Assembly (NCBI RefSeq): GCF_009707325.1
Contig: NZ_CP046103.1
Location: 930,001-994,000, forward strand
DNA length: 64,000 bases
DNA from: Pseudomonas sp. IB20
GTDB taxonomy: Bacteria > Pseudomonadota > Gammaproteobacteria > Pseudomonadales > Pseudomonadaceae
Direction: 5' to 3'
Shown here: piece by piece, positions 49,210 to 61,854 of the stretch
How the letters are laid out: every line of letters starts with the position of its first letter
How positions within the stretch are numbered: position 1 is the first letter of the stretch
Notes under the pieces: generated by a model
Databases searched by the model: none
The model's input: only the letters and a program-made list of their open reading frames with translations
Told to the model about the DNA's origin: nothing
Program-made: the position numbers and the translations under genes

Positions 49210-50082
49210 TTGACTGCTCCAGGTCCTTTGAATTCCACTGCAGGCTCGCTTTTTGTCGTGGCGACGCCCATTGGCAACCTGGACGATATCAGTGCTCGGG
49301 CGCTGAAAGTGTTGCGCGAGGTAAAACTGATCGCGGCGGAAGATACGCGACACTCCCAGCGTTTGATGCAGCACTTTGGTATCAGCACGCCACTTGCCGC
49401 CTGCCACGAGCATAACGAGCGCGAAGAGGGCAGCCGTTTTATCACGCGCTTGCTGGCCGGTGACGATGTGGCGCTGATCTCCGATGCCGGTACTCCGCTG
49501 ATTTCCGATCCTGGCTACCACTTGGTCCGACAGGCGCGTGCTGCTGGTATCAATGTAGTGCCTGTTCCGGGGGCGTGCGCGCTGATTGCTGCATTATCAG
49601 CAGCCGGTTTGCCGTCGGATCGCTTTATCTTCGAGGGTTTTCTGCCGGCCAAGACCGTTGGGCGCCGCGCGCGTCTGCAGGCCTTGAAGGAAGAGCCGCG
49701 CACGCTGATCTTCTATGAAGCCCCGCACCGCATCCTTGAATGCCTGCAAGACATGGAACTGGTCTTCGGCGGCGAGCGCCTTGCGCTGTTGGCGCGTGAG
49801 CTGACTAAAACCTTCGAAACCCTCAAAGGCCTGCCGCTGGAGGAGCTACGTGCCTTCGTCGAGGGCGACAGCAACCAGCAGCGCGGCGAGTGCGTGGTGC
49901 TGGTGGCCGGCTGGACGGCTCCGGAAGACGAAGATGCGGTGGGCAGCGAGGCCATGCGTATTCTCGATTTGCTGCTCAAGGAAATGCCGCTCAAGCGGGC
50001 TGCAGCCTTGGCGGCCGAAATTACCGGCGTACGCAAGAATGTGTTGTATCAAGCCGCGCTGGATAAACAGAAGGCCGAATAG
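49210..50082 (+). CDS. rsmI: RsmI, 16S rRNA (cytidine-1402-2'-O) methyltransferase
   Basis: A 290-residue SAM-dependent methyltransferase of the tetrapyrrole-methylase fold (SLFVVATPIGNLDDIS and ISDAGTPLISDPGYHLV). The TTG at 49210 is chosen: GAGGTG lies 6 bases upstream, and the length then matches the family. An ATG at 49177 overlaps a TACAAT minus-10-like element. It is divergent from lpoA, as in many gamma-proteobacteria. Confidence 0.93.
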   Translation: MTAPGPLNSTAGSLFVVATPIGNLDDISARALKVLREVKLIAAEDTRHSQRLMQHFGISTPLAACHEHNEREEGSRFITRLLAGDDVALISDAGTPLISDPGYHLVRQARAAGINVVPVPGACALIAALSAAGLPSDRFIFEGFLPAKTVGRRARLQALKEEPRTLIFYEAPHRILECLQDMELVFGGERLALLARELTKTFETLKGLPLEELRAFVEGDSNQQRGECVVLVAGWTAPEDEDAVGSEAMRILDLLLKEMPLKRAAALAAEITGVRKNVLYQAALDKQKAE

Positions 50083-50177
50083 TTCCGGGGGCAAAGCGGT
50101 ATTCCGTCTGAACGTGATGGCATTGGCGCACTTTTAATACTTGTCCTCAGCCCGCCGTGCCGTTAACCTTCGCGGCG

Positions 50178-50532
50178 GAGAGTCGATTGGACAGTCGCTG
50201 CCCTCTATGAAAATTAGGGGGGGGAGGAAAGTCCGGGCTCCATAGGGCGAAGTGCCAGGTAATGCCTGGGAGGCGTGAGCCTACGGAAAGTGCCACAGAA
50301 AATAACCGCCTAAGCACTTCGGTGCCGGTAAGGGTGAAAAGGTGCGGTAAGAGCGCACCGCACGACTGGCAACAGTTCGTGGCTAGGTAAACCCCACTTG
50401 GAGCAAGACCAAATAGGGTCCCAAGGCGTGGCCCGCGCTGGGACCGGGTAGGTTGCTAAAGATGTCCAGTGATGGCCATCGTAGACGAATGACTGTTCAA
50501 GACAGAACCCGGCTTACAGATCGACTCTCCAC
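50178..50532 (+). ncRNA. rnpB: RNase P RNA (type A)
   Basis: About 355 nucleotides. The ends pair (AGAGTCGAT near 50179 with ATCGACTCT near 50519). The conserved core GAGGAAAGTCCGGGCTCC is at about 50223, the ACAGAA and GGTAAG segments of the catalytic core are present, and the 3' domain ends GGCTTACAGA. A T-run at 50534-50539 ends it. It processes tRNA 5' ends. It lies between rsmI and mraZ, the usual Pseudomonas position. Confidence 0.97.
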
Positions 50533-50539
50533 CTTTTTT

Positions 50540-50783
50540 CCTTTTGTCCGAATCTCGGGCAGAAACCCGGTAGTAACGCAAGAATCCCTCCCTGCCAAAT
50601 CATTGGCAGATGCGTCTTCGTAATACCAAAAAAATCTTACTCTTAATAAATTACTTTAACTTCAAGCCGTAGCTCTATGAGCTATTTGCGATTGTTGAGT
50701 CAAAAACATCGCAGAACTCGCGTTTCTCCTCCTTTTGCGTTCCTAAATCTCCGTTCTGTAAGGCTTTTCCTTGAATCCGTGCC
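50540..50783. other. Spacer between rnpB and mraZ promoter
   Basis: About 240 AT-richer bases without a gene. No repeat, open frame of note or RNA structure was recognised. The mraZ promoter begins at its end. Confidence 0.55.
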
Positions 50784-50813
50784 TTGACGGTGTGGTGGGC
50801 GCATTCCTATAGT
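50784..50813 (+). promoter_or_regulatory. Sigma-70 promoter of the dcw cluster (Pmra)
   Basis: TTGACG (50784-50789) and TATAGT (50808-50813) are spaced 18 bases apart. The predicted start is near 50820, directly at the MraZ repeats. Confidence 0.7.
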
Positions 50814-50820
50814 GTGCGCA

Positions 50821-50846
50821 AGTGGCGGAAAGTGGCACAAAGTGGG
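50821..50846 (+). promoter_or_regulatory. MraZ operator: three AGTGGS repeats, 10-bp period
   Basis: AGTGGC at 50821, AGTGGC at 50831 and AGTGGG at 50841 repeat every 10 bases. This matches the known arrangement of MraZ boxes (TGGG-type direct repeats spaced 10 bases apart) upstream of mraZ. Autorepression is expected. Confidence 0.8.
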
Positions 50847-50887
50847 TTTTTTGAACGTAAAACGCTAAAATTTGGAGAAACGCATCT

Positions 50888-51343
50888 GTGTTTCGCGGAG
50901 CTAACGCTATCAGTCTCGATGCAAAAGGCCGTCTCGCTATGCCGAGCCGGTATCGCGACGAGCTGATTTCGCGAAGTTCCGGGCAGTTGATCATCACGAT
51001 CGATGCCGTTGGCCCTTGTTTATGTGTTTACCCGCTCGATGAGTGGGAGTTGATCGAAACCAAATTGCGCGCTCTGCCTTCATTGCGTGAAGAAAACCGC
51101 CGCCTGCAGCGTTTGCTGATTGGTAATGCCGTCGACCTCGAACTCGATGGCAGTGGGCGCTTCCTGGTGCCCCCGCGTCTGCGCGAGTACGCCAAGCTGG
51201 ATAAGCGCGCAATGCTGGTCGGCCAACTGAACAAGTTCCAATTGTGGGACGAAGATGCCTGGGATGCTGTTTCTGCAGCTGACCTGGCTGCTATTCAACA
51301 ACCGGGCGCTATGCCTGATGAACTGCGTGATTTGATCCTGTGA
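50888..51343 (+). CDS. mraZ: MraZ, transcriptional regulator of the dcw cluster
   Basis: A 151-residue protein with two SpoVT/AbrB-type MraZ repeats ([17 protein letters not shown] and [17 protein letters not shown]). It binds its own promoter as a ring of subunits and represses the cluster. GTG start with GGAGA upstream. The stop overlaps the rsmH start. Confidence 0.96.
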   Translation: MFRGANAISLDAKGRLAMPSRYRDELISRSSGQLIITIDAVGPCLCVYPLDEWELIETKLRALPSLREENRRLQRLLIGNAVDLELDGSGRFLVPPRLREYAKLDKRAMLVGQLNKFQLWDEDAWDAVSAADLAAIQQPGAMPDELRDLIL

Positions 51344-52283
51344 CTATTGATAGCGGCTTTAACCACATCACCGTACTGCTTGACGAAGCCGTTGAGGCTC
51401 TCGCCGTACGCGCGGATGGCTGCTATTTGGATGGCACCTTCGGCAGGGGCGGGCACAGTCGGTTGATCCTCAGTCAGCTCGGGCCCGACGGTAAACTCCT
51501 CGGGTTTGACAAAGACCCCCAAGCGATTGCCACCGGGCAAGCGCTAGCGGCCGAAGACGGCCGCTTTGTCGTTGTGCAGCGCAGCTTTGCCGAGCTGGGT
51601 GCCGAAGTCGCCGAGCGCGGTATGGCAGGCAAGGTGGCCGGGGTTTTGCTCGACTTGGGCGTGTCTTCGCCGCAGCTCGATGACCCGGAGCGCGGCTTCA
51701 GTTTCATGAACGACGGCCCGCTCGACATGCGCATGGACCCTACCCGTGGGGTCAGTGCGGCGGAGTTCATCGCCACCGCGCCCCATGAAGAAATTACCCG
51801 TGTATTCAAGGAATACGGCGAAGAACGCTTCGCCGGTCGCATGGCCCGTGCCGTGGTCGAGCGTCGCGAAATCCAGCCGTTCGAACGCACCGCCGACTTG
51901 GCCGAAGTGCTGAAAGTCGCCAACCCTGCCTGGGAAAAGGGCAAGAACCCGGCGACCCGCGCGTTCCAAGGCCTGCGCATTCACGTCAACAACGAATTGG
52001 GCGATCTGGAAGCCGGCCTCGAAGCCGCACTGGAAGCCTTGGAAGTGGGCGGTCGCCTGGTTGTGATCAGCTTCCACTCCCTGGAAGACCGCATCGTCAA
52101 GTTGTTCATGCGTCGTCTGGTCAAGGGCGAATCCGATAACCTGCCGCGTAACCTGCCGGTACGTTTCGAAGCCTTTGTGCCGAAAATCAAAATCCATGGC
52201 AAAGCGCAGTTCGCTTCCGAAGCGGAACTCAAGGCCAACCCACGTTCCCGTAGCGCCGTTATGCGCGTCGCGGAGAAGCTGCG

Positions 52284-52287
<4 letters not shown>
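51340..52287 (+). CDS. rsmH: RsmH, 16S rRNA (cytosine-1402-N4) methyltransferase
   Basis: A 315-residue SAM methyltransferase (MraW). It methylates N4 of C1402, the same nucleotide whose 2'-O is modified by RsmI, encoded 1.3 kb upstream. Conserved [13 protein letters not shown] and the [12 protein letters not shown] region are intact. GTG start, overlapping mraZ by 4 bases. Confidence 0.96.
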
Positions 52288-54318
<2,031 letters not shown>

Positions 54319-54319
<1 letters not shown>

Positions 54320-55782
54320 TGTCTCTTAGCTTGAACAAGATTTTTGCCCACGCCGGACGCGATCTGCTAATTCGCGAGTTGAGCCTGGACAGCCGTAATG
54401 TGCGCGCCGGTGACCTGTTCCTGGCCGTGCCTGGCGGCAAGTTCGACGGCCGTGCGCACATCGCCGATGCCCTGCAACGCGGCGCTGCCGCCGTGGCGTA
54501 CGAAGTGGAAGGCGCCACCGTGCTGCCGATCACTGACGTGCCTTTGATTCCAGTCAAGGGCCTGGCTGCGCAGCTGTCGGATATCGCCGGGCGCTTCTAT
54601 GGTGACCCGAGCCGTCAACTGAACCTGATCGGCGTGACCGGCACCAACGGCAAGACCAGCGTGACCCAGCTTGTCGCGCAAGCCCTTGACCTGCTGGGCC
54701 AGCATTGCGGCATTGTCGGCACCTTGGGCACCGGCTTTTATGGCGCGCTGCAAAGCGGCCTGCACACCACGCCGAACCCGATTGCCGTGCAAGCCACCTT
54801 GGCCGACCTGAAAAAGGCCGGCGCCAAGGCGGTTGCTATGGAAGTGTCCTCCCATGGCCTGGACCAGGGCCGCGTGACGGCACTGGCCTTTGACGTGGCG
54901 GTGATGACCAACCTGTCCCGCGATCACCTCGACTACCACGGCACCATGGAGGCCTACGCCGCCGCCAAGGCCAAGCTGTTTGCCTGGAATGATCTGAGGT
55001 GCCGGGTGGTTAACCTGGATGACGCATTCGGTCGCCAGTTGGCTGCGCAAGACAGCGAAGCGCGCCTGATCAGCTACAGCCTGGAAGATTCCAGCGCGTA
55101 CCTGTACTGCCGCGATGCCCAATTTAATGACGAAGGCGTGCTCGCCACGTTGGTCACGCCTCAGGGCGAACACCACTTGCGCAGCACCTTGCTGGGGCGT
55201 TTCAACCTGAGCAACGTGCTGGCCGCCATTGGCGCACTGCTTGGCCTGGATTACGCGCTGGATGAAATCCTGCGTGTGCTGCCCAAGCTGGAAGGCCCGG
55301 TCGGTCGCATGCAGCGTTTGGGTGGCGGCTCGCAGCCGCTGGTAGTGGTCGATTACGCCCACACCCCGGACGCCCTGGAAAAAGTTCTCGAAGCCCTGCG
55401 CCCACACGCCAAGGGCAAGCTGCTGTGCCTGTTCGGCTGCGGCGGTGATCGTGATCGCGGCAAGCGTCCGTTGATGGCCGAGATCGTCGAGCGCCTGGCC
55501 GATGGCGTACTCGTCACCGACGACAACCCACGCAGCGAAGCGCCGAGCCAGATTTTCGACGATATCCGCGTTGGCTTCAAAGATGCGTCGAAGGCTACTT
55601 TCGTCGCCGGCCGTGGCGCTGCCATTGCCCAACTGATCGCCAGCGCCAGTGCTGACGACGTGGTGGTGCTGGCCGGTAAAGGTCACGAGGACTATCAGGA
55701 AATCAACGGCGAACGCCATGCCTTCTCCGATCTGGTCGAGGCCGATCACGCCCTGACCGCCTGGGAGGTCGCCCATGCTTAA
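54319..55782 (+). CDS. murE: MurE, UDP-MurNAc-tripeptide (meso-DAP) ligase
   Basis: A 487-residue Mur ligase adding meso-diaminopimelate. The P-loop GVTGTNGKTSV is at about residues 108-118, and the DNPRSE motif (TDDNPRSEAP), specific for meso-DAP, is present. Its ATG shares a base with the ftsI stop (TGATG), and it overlaps murF by 8 bases. Confidence 0.98.
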
Positions 55783-57145
55783 AGCGATGACGTTCAGCGA
55801 ACTGACCCAGGCCTTGTCGGCCCGCGTAGTGTCGAGCGACTGCAGTTTCGACGGCGTCAGTATCGACAGCCGCAACATCAAGCCTGGGCAACTGTTTGTA
55901 GCCTTGGCGGGCCCGCGTTTTGATGGTCACGACTACCTGAACGACGTCGCCGCCAAAGGTGCCGTGGGTGCCTTGGTGCAGCGCGAAGTGGCGGACTCCA
56001 CCTTGGCGCAATTGCTGGTCGCTGACACACGCCTGGCCCTCGGCCAGCTGGGTGCACTGAACCGCGCCGCCTTTAATAAGCCGGTTGCAGCCATCACCGG
56101 CTCCAGCGGCAAAACCACGGTTAAGGAATTGCTCGCCGGTGTCCTGCGCACGCGCGGGCCGGTGCTTGCCACCCGTGGCAACCTGAACAATGATTTCGGC
56201 GCCCCGCTGACCCTGCTCGAACTAGCCCCGGAACACACGGCGGCGGTGATCGAACTGGGTGCTTCGCGCGTCGGCGAAATCGCCTACACCGTGGCGCTGA
56301 CCAAGCCCCACGTTGCGATTATCAACAACGCCGGCACCGCCCACGTGGGTGAGTTCGGTGGCCCGGAGAAAATCGTTGAAGCCAAGGGCGAAATCCTTGA
56401 AGGCCTCGATGCGTCCGGCACAGCTGTATTGAACCTCGACGACAAAGCCTTCGAGACCTGGCGTATACGCGCCGCCGGTCGCAAGGTACTGACGTTTGCC
56501 GTGTTGAACGCGGCAGCTGACTTCCACGCTTCCAACATCATCGTCGACGCCCGTGGCTGCCCGTCCTTCACCTTGCACACCCCGCAAGGTAGCGAGCACG
56601 TGCAACTAAATCTGCTGGGCAACCACAACGTCGCCAATGCCTTGGCCGCTGCCGCTGCCGCGCATGCCTTGGGTGTGTCGCTGTTTGGTATCGCCACCGG
56701 TCTAGGCGCGGTGCAGCCGGTCAAAGGCCGCACGGTTGCGCAACTGGCGACCAACGGCATGCGCGTGATTGACGACACCTACAACGCCAACCAGTCCTCG
56801 GTTTGCGCGGCCATCGATCTGCTCAAAAGCTTCGACGGGCGCAAGGTGCTGGTGCTGGGCGATATCGCCGAACTGGGCGACTGGGCCGAACAATCCCATC
56901 GTGAAGTCGGCGCTTACGCTAGCGGCAAAGTCGACGCGTTCTACGCCGTCGGCCCGAACATGGCTTACGCCGTTGACGCCTTCGGTCTTGGTGCACGGCA
57001 TTTCGCAACCCAGGCCGAGCTGATCCAGGCACTGGCTGCGACTGAACAACACAAAAACACAACCATTTTGATCAAGGGATCGCGCAGCGCGGTGATGGAA
57101 AACGTCGTCGCGGCCTTGTGTGGCTCAAGTACGGAGAGACATTAA
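55775..57145 (+). CDS. murF: MurF, UDP-MurNAc-tripeptide:D-Ala-D-Ala ligase
   Basis: A 456-residue Mur ligase that adds the D-alanyl-D-alanine made by Ddl. P-loop [14 protein letters not shown] at about residues 107-120 is intact, and [12 protein letters not shown] is the C-terminal conserved motif. It overlaps mraY by one base. Confidence 0.98.
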   Translation: MLKAMTFSELTQALSARVVSSDCSFDGVSIDSRNIKPGQLFVALAGPRFDGHDYLNDVAAKGAVGALVQREVADSTLAQLLVADTRLALGQLGALNRAAFNKPVAAITGSSGKTTVKELLAGVLRTRGPVLATRGNLNNDFGAPLTLLELAPEHTAAVIELGASRVGEIAYTVALTKPHVAIINNAGTAHVGEFGGPEKIVEAKGEILEGLDASGTAVLNLDDKAFETWRIRAAGRKVLTFAVLNAAADFHASNIIVDARGCPSFTLHTPQGSEHVQLNLLGNHNVANALAAAAAAHALGVSLFGIATGLGAVQPVKGRTVAQLATNGMRVIDDTYNANQSSVCAAIDLLKSFDGRKVLVLGDIAELGDWAEQSHREVGAYASGKVDAFYAVGPNMAYAVDAFGLGARHFATQAELIQALAATEQHKNTTILIKGSRSAVMENVVAALCGSSTERH

Positions 57146-58227
57146 TGCTGCTGCTGCTGGCTGAGTATCTGCAACAGTTCCACAAAGGCTTCGCGGTCTT
57201 TCAGTACCTGACCCTGCGCGGGATCCTGGGTGTGCTGACTGCGCTGTCTTTGTCGCTGTTCTTGGGGCCGTGGATGATCCGCACCCTGCAGAGCCTGCAA
57301 ATTGGTCAATCGGTTCGCAATGACGGCCCGCAGTCGCACCTGTCAAAATCCGGCACCCCGACCATGGGCGGCGCGCTGATCCTGTCGTCCATCGGCATCA
57401 GCACCTTGCTCTGGGCTGACCTGCATAACCGCTACGTCTGGACGGTGCTGCTGGTGACCCTGTTGTTCGGCGCCATCGGCTGGGTCGATGACTACCGCAA
57501 AGTGATCGAGAAAAACTCCAAGGGGCTGCCAAGCCGCTGGAAGTATTTCTGGCAGTCGGTGTTCGGCCTCGGCGCTGCGATCTTCCTTTACACGACAGCG
57601 CCAAGCGCGGTCGAGACCACCTTGATCATCCCGATGCTCAAGGACGCCAGCATCCCATTGGGCATCGGCTTCGTGGTGCTGACCTACTTCGTGATCGTCG
57701 GCTCCAGTAACGCGGTGAACCTGACCGACGGCCTCGACGGCCTGGCGATCATGCCGACGGTGATGGTTGGCGGTGCGCTGGGCATCTTCTGCTACCTGTC
57801 GGGTAACGTGAAATTCGCTGAATACCTGCTGATTCCGTATGTACCGGGCGCAGGTGAGCTGATTGTGTTCTGCGGCGCGCTGATCGGTGCCGGCCTGGGC
57901 TTCCTATGGTTCAACACCTACCCGGCACAAGTCTTTATGGGCGACGTCGGCGCACTGGCGCTGGGCGCGGCCTTGGGCACCATCGCGGTGATCGTTCGCC
58001 AGGAAATCGTGCTGTTCATCATGGGCGGTGTGTTCGTGATGGAAACCCTGTCGGTGGTCATCCAGGTGGCTTCCTTCAAATTGACCGGGCGCCGCGTATT
58101 TCGCATGGCGCCGATTCACCACCACTTTGAACTCAAGGGCTGGCCCGAGCCACGCGTGATCGTCCGCTTCTGGATCATCACCGTGATTCTGGTACTGGTC
58201 GGCCTTGCCACCCTGAAACTGAGGTAG
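57145..58227 (+). CDS. mraY: MraY, phospho-MurNAc-pentapeptide transferase
   Basis: A 360-residue ten-helix membrane enzyme that makes lipid I from UDP-MurNAc-pentapeptide and undecaprenyl phosphate. Conserved [10 protein letters not shown] and the HHHFE segment ([12 protein letters not shown]) are present. The start at 57145 ([16 protein letters not shown]) fits the family. Confidence 0.98.
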   Translation: MLLLLAEYLQQFHKGFAVFQYLTLRGILGVLTALSLSLFLGPWMIRTLQSLQIGQSVRNDGPQSHLSKSGTPTMGGALILSSIGISTLLWADLHNRYVWTVLLVTLLFGAIGWVDDYRKVIEKNSKGLPSRWKYFWQSVFGLGAAIFLYTTAPSAVETTLIIPMLKDASIPLGIGFVVLTYFVIVGSSNAVNLTDGLDGLAIMPTVMVGGALGIFCYLSGNVKFAEYLLIPYVPGAGELIVFCGALIGAGLGFLWFNTYPAQVFMGDVGALALGAALGTIAVIVRQEIVLFIMGGVFVMETLSVVIQVASFKLTGRRVFRMAPIHHHFELKGWPEPRVIVRFWIITVILVLVGLATLKLR

Positions 58228-58233
58228 AAACGA

Positions 58234-59580
58234 GTGTCCCTGATCGCTTCAGACCACTTCCGCATCGTTGTCGGCCTCGGCAAGAGCGGCATGTCCCTGG
58301 TTCGCTTCCTGGCGAACCGGGGCACGTCGTTTGCCGTGGCTGATACGCGGGAAAATCCACCGGAGCTGGTCACGCTGCGCCGTGACTACCCGCACGTGGA
58401 AGTGCGTTGTGGCGAGTTGGATGTCGAGTTTCTGTGCCGCGCTGATGAGCTCTACGTGAGCCCGGGCCTGGCCTTGGCGACACCGGCCCTGCAAGCGGCT
58501 GCGGCGCGTGGCGTGAAGCTGTCCGGCGACATCGATCTGTTCGCACGTAACGCGAAGGCGCCAATCGTGGCGATCAGTGGCTCCAACGCGAAAAGCACCG
58601 TGACCACGCTGGTCGGTGAGATGGCCGTTGCCGCCGGTAAGCGCGTGGCCGTGGGCGGTAACCTCGGCACACCGGCGCTGGACCTGCTCAGCGATGACGT
58701 CGAGCTGTACGTGATGGAACTGTCGAGCTTCCAGCTCGAAACCACCCACGACCTGGGCGCCGAAGTCGCCACCGTGTTGAACGTCAGCGAAGACCACATG
58801 GACCGTTACAGCGGCCTGCCGGCGTACCACTTGGCCAAGCACCGGATCTTCCGGGGTGCCAAGCAAGTGGTGGTCAACCGCCAGGATGCCTTGAGCCGTC
58901 CGCTGATGGGCGAGGGCTTGCCATGCTGGACCTTCGGCCTGGGTAAACCTGATTTTAAAGCCTTCGGCATTCGCGAAGAGAACGGCGAGAAATACCTGGC
59001 CTTCGAATTCCAGAACCTGATGCCGGTGCGCGAACTGAAAATCCGTGGTGCGCATAACCAGTCCAATGCCCTGGCGGCCTTGGCGCTGGGCCATGCTGTA
59101 GGCCTGCCCTTCGATGCGATGCTTTCCAGCCTGCGCACTTTCGCCGGCCTTGAGCACCGCTGCCAGTGGGTCCGCGACCTCAATGGCGTCGGCTATTACA
59201 ACGATTCCAAGGCCACCAACGTCGGTGCTGCATTGGCTGCTATTGAAGGCCTTGGCGCCGACATCGAAGGCAAGCTGGTGCTGATCGCCGGCGGCGACGG
59301 CAAAGGCGCTGACTTCAAGGACCTCAAAAGCCCGGTGGCTGCGCATTGCCGCGCCGTGGTGCTGATGGGCCGTGACAGCGACTTGATCGCCGCCGCTCTC
59401 GGTGACGGCGTGCCGCAAGTGCGCGCCACGTCCCTGGACGACGCCATTGCCCAATGCCAAGCCCTGGCCCAGCCGGGTGACGCAGTGCTGCTGTCACCGG
59501 CGTGCGCCAGTTTCGACATGTTCAAGAACTACGAAGAGCGCGGCCAACTGTTCGCCCGCGGCGTGGAGGCCTTGGCATGA
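58234..59580 (+). CDS. murD: MurD, UDP-MurNAc-L-alanine:D-glutamate ligase
   Basis: A 448-residue Mur ligase. GTG start 6 bases after mraY. The P-loop reads ISGSNAKSTVTTLVG, with alanine where most MurD proteins have glycine (GSNGKST), while the catalytic lysine and threonine remain. The C-terminal NDSKATNVGAALAA motif is intact. It overlaps ftsW by 4 bases. Confidence 0.97.
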   Translation: MSLIASDHFRIVVGLGKSGMSLVRFLANRGTSFAVADTRENPPELVTLRRDYPHVEVRCGELDVEFLCRADELYVSPGLALATPALQAAAARGVKLSGDIDLFARNAKAPIVAISGSNAKSTVTTLVGEMAVAAGKRVAVGGNLGTPALDLLSDDVELYVMELSSFQLETTHDLGAEVATVLNVSEDHMDRYSGLPAYHLAKHRIFRGAKQVVVNRQDALSRPLMGEGLPCWTFGLGKPDFKAFGIREENGEKYLAFEFQNLMPVRELKIRGAHNQSNALAALALGHAVGLPFDAMLSSLRTFAGLEHRCQWVRDLNGVGYYNDSKATNVGAALAAIEGLGADIEGKLVLIAGGDGKGADFKDLKSPVAAHCRAVVLMGRDSDLIAAALGDGVPQVRATSLDDAIAQCQALAQPGDAVLLSPACASFDMFKNYEERGQLFARGVEALA

Positions 59581-60794
59581 ATTTGCGAGATATCATCAAG
59601 CCGTACCCGTCGCCGATCATCACTGGCCGTGGCGTCGACCTCGACTTTCCGATGCTCGCCGGTTGCCTCGCGCTGCTGGGCCTGGGCCTGGTGATGATCA
59701 CGTCGGCTTCTTCCGAAGTGGCCGCCGTGCAGTCGGGCAACACGCTGTACATGATGATCCGTCACTTGGTGTACCTGGTGATCGGCCTCGGCGCGTGCTT
59801 CGTTACCATGATGATCCCCATCGCCACCTGGCAGCGCCTGGGTTGGCTGATGCTGATCGGTGCGTTCGGCCTGCTGATCATGGTGATCCTCCCCGGCATC
59901 GGTCGTGAGGTGAACGGTTCGATGCGCTGGATCGGCTTCGGTGCGTTCAACGTGCAGCCGTCGGAAATCGCCAAGGTGTTCGTGGTGATCTACCTCGCCG
60001 GCTACCTCGTACGTCGCCAGAAAGAAGTGCGCGAAAGCTGGATGGGCTTCTTTAAGCCATTCATCGTGTTGCTGCCGATGGCCGGCCTGTTGCTGATGGA
60101 GCCCGACTTCGGTGCCACCGTGGTGATGATGGGCGCGGCGGCGGCGATGCTGTTTCTCGGCGGCGTGGGCTTGTTCCGGTTCGCCTTGATGGTGGTGCTG
60201 GCGGTGGTTGCCGTTTACCTGCTGGTCGAGGCACAACCGTATCGGATGGCGCGCCTGATTACCTTTACCGACCCTTGGTCCGATCAGTTCGGTTCCGGCT
60301 ACCAGTTGACCCAGGCGCTGATCGCCTTTGGTCGCGGTGGGTGGCTGGGCGTCGGCTTGGGGAACAGCGTGCAGAAGCAGTTCTACCTGCCGGAAGCGCA
60401 CACCGACTTCGTGTTCTCCGTGCTTGCCGAAGAGCTCGGCGCCGTGGGCTCGCTGTGCACCGTTGCGCTGTTCGTATTCGTCTGCGTACGCGCCCTTTAC
60501 ATCGGTCTTTGGGCCGAGAAAGCCAAACAGTTTTTCGCCGCCTATGTCGCGTACGGGTTGGCGTTTTTGTGGATTGGCCAGGTGCTGATCAACATCGGGG
60601 TAAACATCGGTCGTCTGCCGACCAAGGGTTTGACCTTGCCGTTTCTCAGCTACGGCGGCAGTTCGTTGGTCATCTGCTGCGTGTGCCTCGGCTTGTTGCT
60701 GCGCATCGAGTGGGAGAGTCGAACCCACCTGGGCAGCGAAGAGATGGAATTCAGCGAGAGCGATTTTGCCGAGGAGCCGAACCATGGGCGCTAA
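59577..60794 (+). CDS. ftsW: FtsW, septal peptidoglycan glycosyltransferase
   Basis: A 405-residue SEDS-family polymerase with about ten helices. Conserved residues sit in TDFVFSVLAEELG and the C-terminal NIGVNIGRLPTKGLTLPFLS. It partners with FtsI. The start at 59577 overlaps the murD stop. Confidence 0.96.
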   Translation: MNLRDIIKPYPSPIITGRGVDLDFPMLAGCLALLGLGLVMITSASSEVAAVQSGNTLYMMIRHLVYLVIGLGACFVTMMIPIATWQRLGWLMLIGAFGLLIMVILPGIGREVNGSMRWIGFGAFNVQPSEIAKVFVVIYLAGYLVRRQKEVRESWMGFFKPFIVLLPMAGLLLMEPDFGATVVMMGAAAAMLFLGGVGLFRFALMVVLAVVAVYLLVEAQPYRMARLITFTDPWSDQFGSGYQLTQALIAFGRGGWLGVGLGNSVQKQFYLPEAHTDFVFSVLAEELGAVGSLCTVALFVFVCVRALYIGLWAEKAKQFFAAYVAYGLAFLWIGQVLINIGVNIGRLPTKGLTLPFLSYGGSSLVICCVCLGLLLRIEWESRTHLGSEEMEFSESDFAEEPNHGR

Positions 60795-61846
60795 CGTGCT
60801 GATCATGGCGGGCGGCACCGGGGGCCACGTGTTCCCGGCCCTGGCGTGCGCCCGCGAATTCCAGAACCGTGGCTACACCGTGCATTGGCTCGGTACGCCG
60901 CGTGGCATTGAAAATGAATTGGTCCCGAATGCCGGCTTGCCGCTGCATTTGATCAACGTCACCGGCCTGCGTGGCAAGGGCAAATTGTCCCTGCTCAAGG
61001 CGCCGTTCGTGTTGCTCAAGGCCGTGTGGCAGGCGCGCAAAGTCATCCGCGAATTGAAGCCGGTATGTGTGCTTGGTTTCGGTGGGTATGTGACCGGCCC
61101 TGGCGGTGTCGCCGCCAAGCTCGCTGGCGTGCCGGTGATCGTGCACGAACAGAACGCCGTCGCCGGTACCGCGAACCGCTTGCTGGTGCCATTGGCCGCG
61201 CGGGTGTGTGAAGCGTTCCCGAATACCTTCAGCGCCTCGGATAAGCGCCGTACCACCGGCAACCCGGTGCGCACTGAACTGTTTATGGACATTGCCCGTG
61301 AGGCACTGGCCGGGCGTAAGGCGCATCTGCTGATCCTCGGCGGAAGCCTGGGCGCCGAGCCACTGAATAAATTGCTGCCGCAAGCGCTGGCACAACTCCC
61401 TGTGGAGTTGCGCCCGGAGATCTTCCACCAGGCTGGCAAGAACCACGATGAAATCACCGCTACCCGCTATCGCGAGGCCGGTGTCGAGGCGGATGTACAG
61501 CCGTTCATCAAAGACATGGCCCAAGCCTATGGCTGGGCCGACCTGGTGGTCTGTCGCGCTGGTGCGTTGACCGTCAGTGAACTGGCCGCCGCCGGTCTGC
61601 CGTCCTTGCTGGTGCCTTTGCCCCACGCGATTGACGATCACCAGACCCGCAACGCCGAATATTTGGCCGGGGAGGGCGCTGCCTTCCTGCTGCCGCAAAG
61701 AACGACTGGCGCCGCCGATTTGGCCGCACGCCTGACCGAGGTTTTGATGCAACCGGAACGACTCAATAGCATGGCGAGCACCGCAAGCCGCCTGGCCAAA
61801 CCTGACGCAACCCGCACCGTGGTCGATATCTGCCTGGAGGTGGCCC

Positions 61847-61854
<8 letters not shown>
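60784..61854 (+). CDS. murG: MurG, lipid II synthase
   Basis: A 356-residue GT28 glycosyltransferase that adds GlcNAc to lipid I on the inner-membrane cytoplasmic face. N-terminal [12 protein letters not shown] and the donor-binding [13 protein letters not shown] and [19 protein letters not shown] segments are intact. It overlaps ftsW by 11 bases and murC by 8. Confidence 0.97.
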
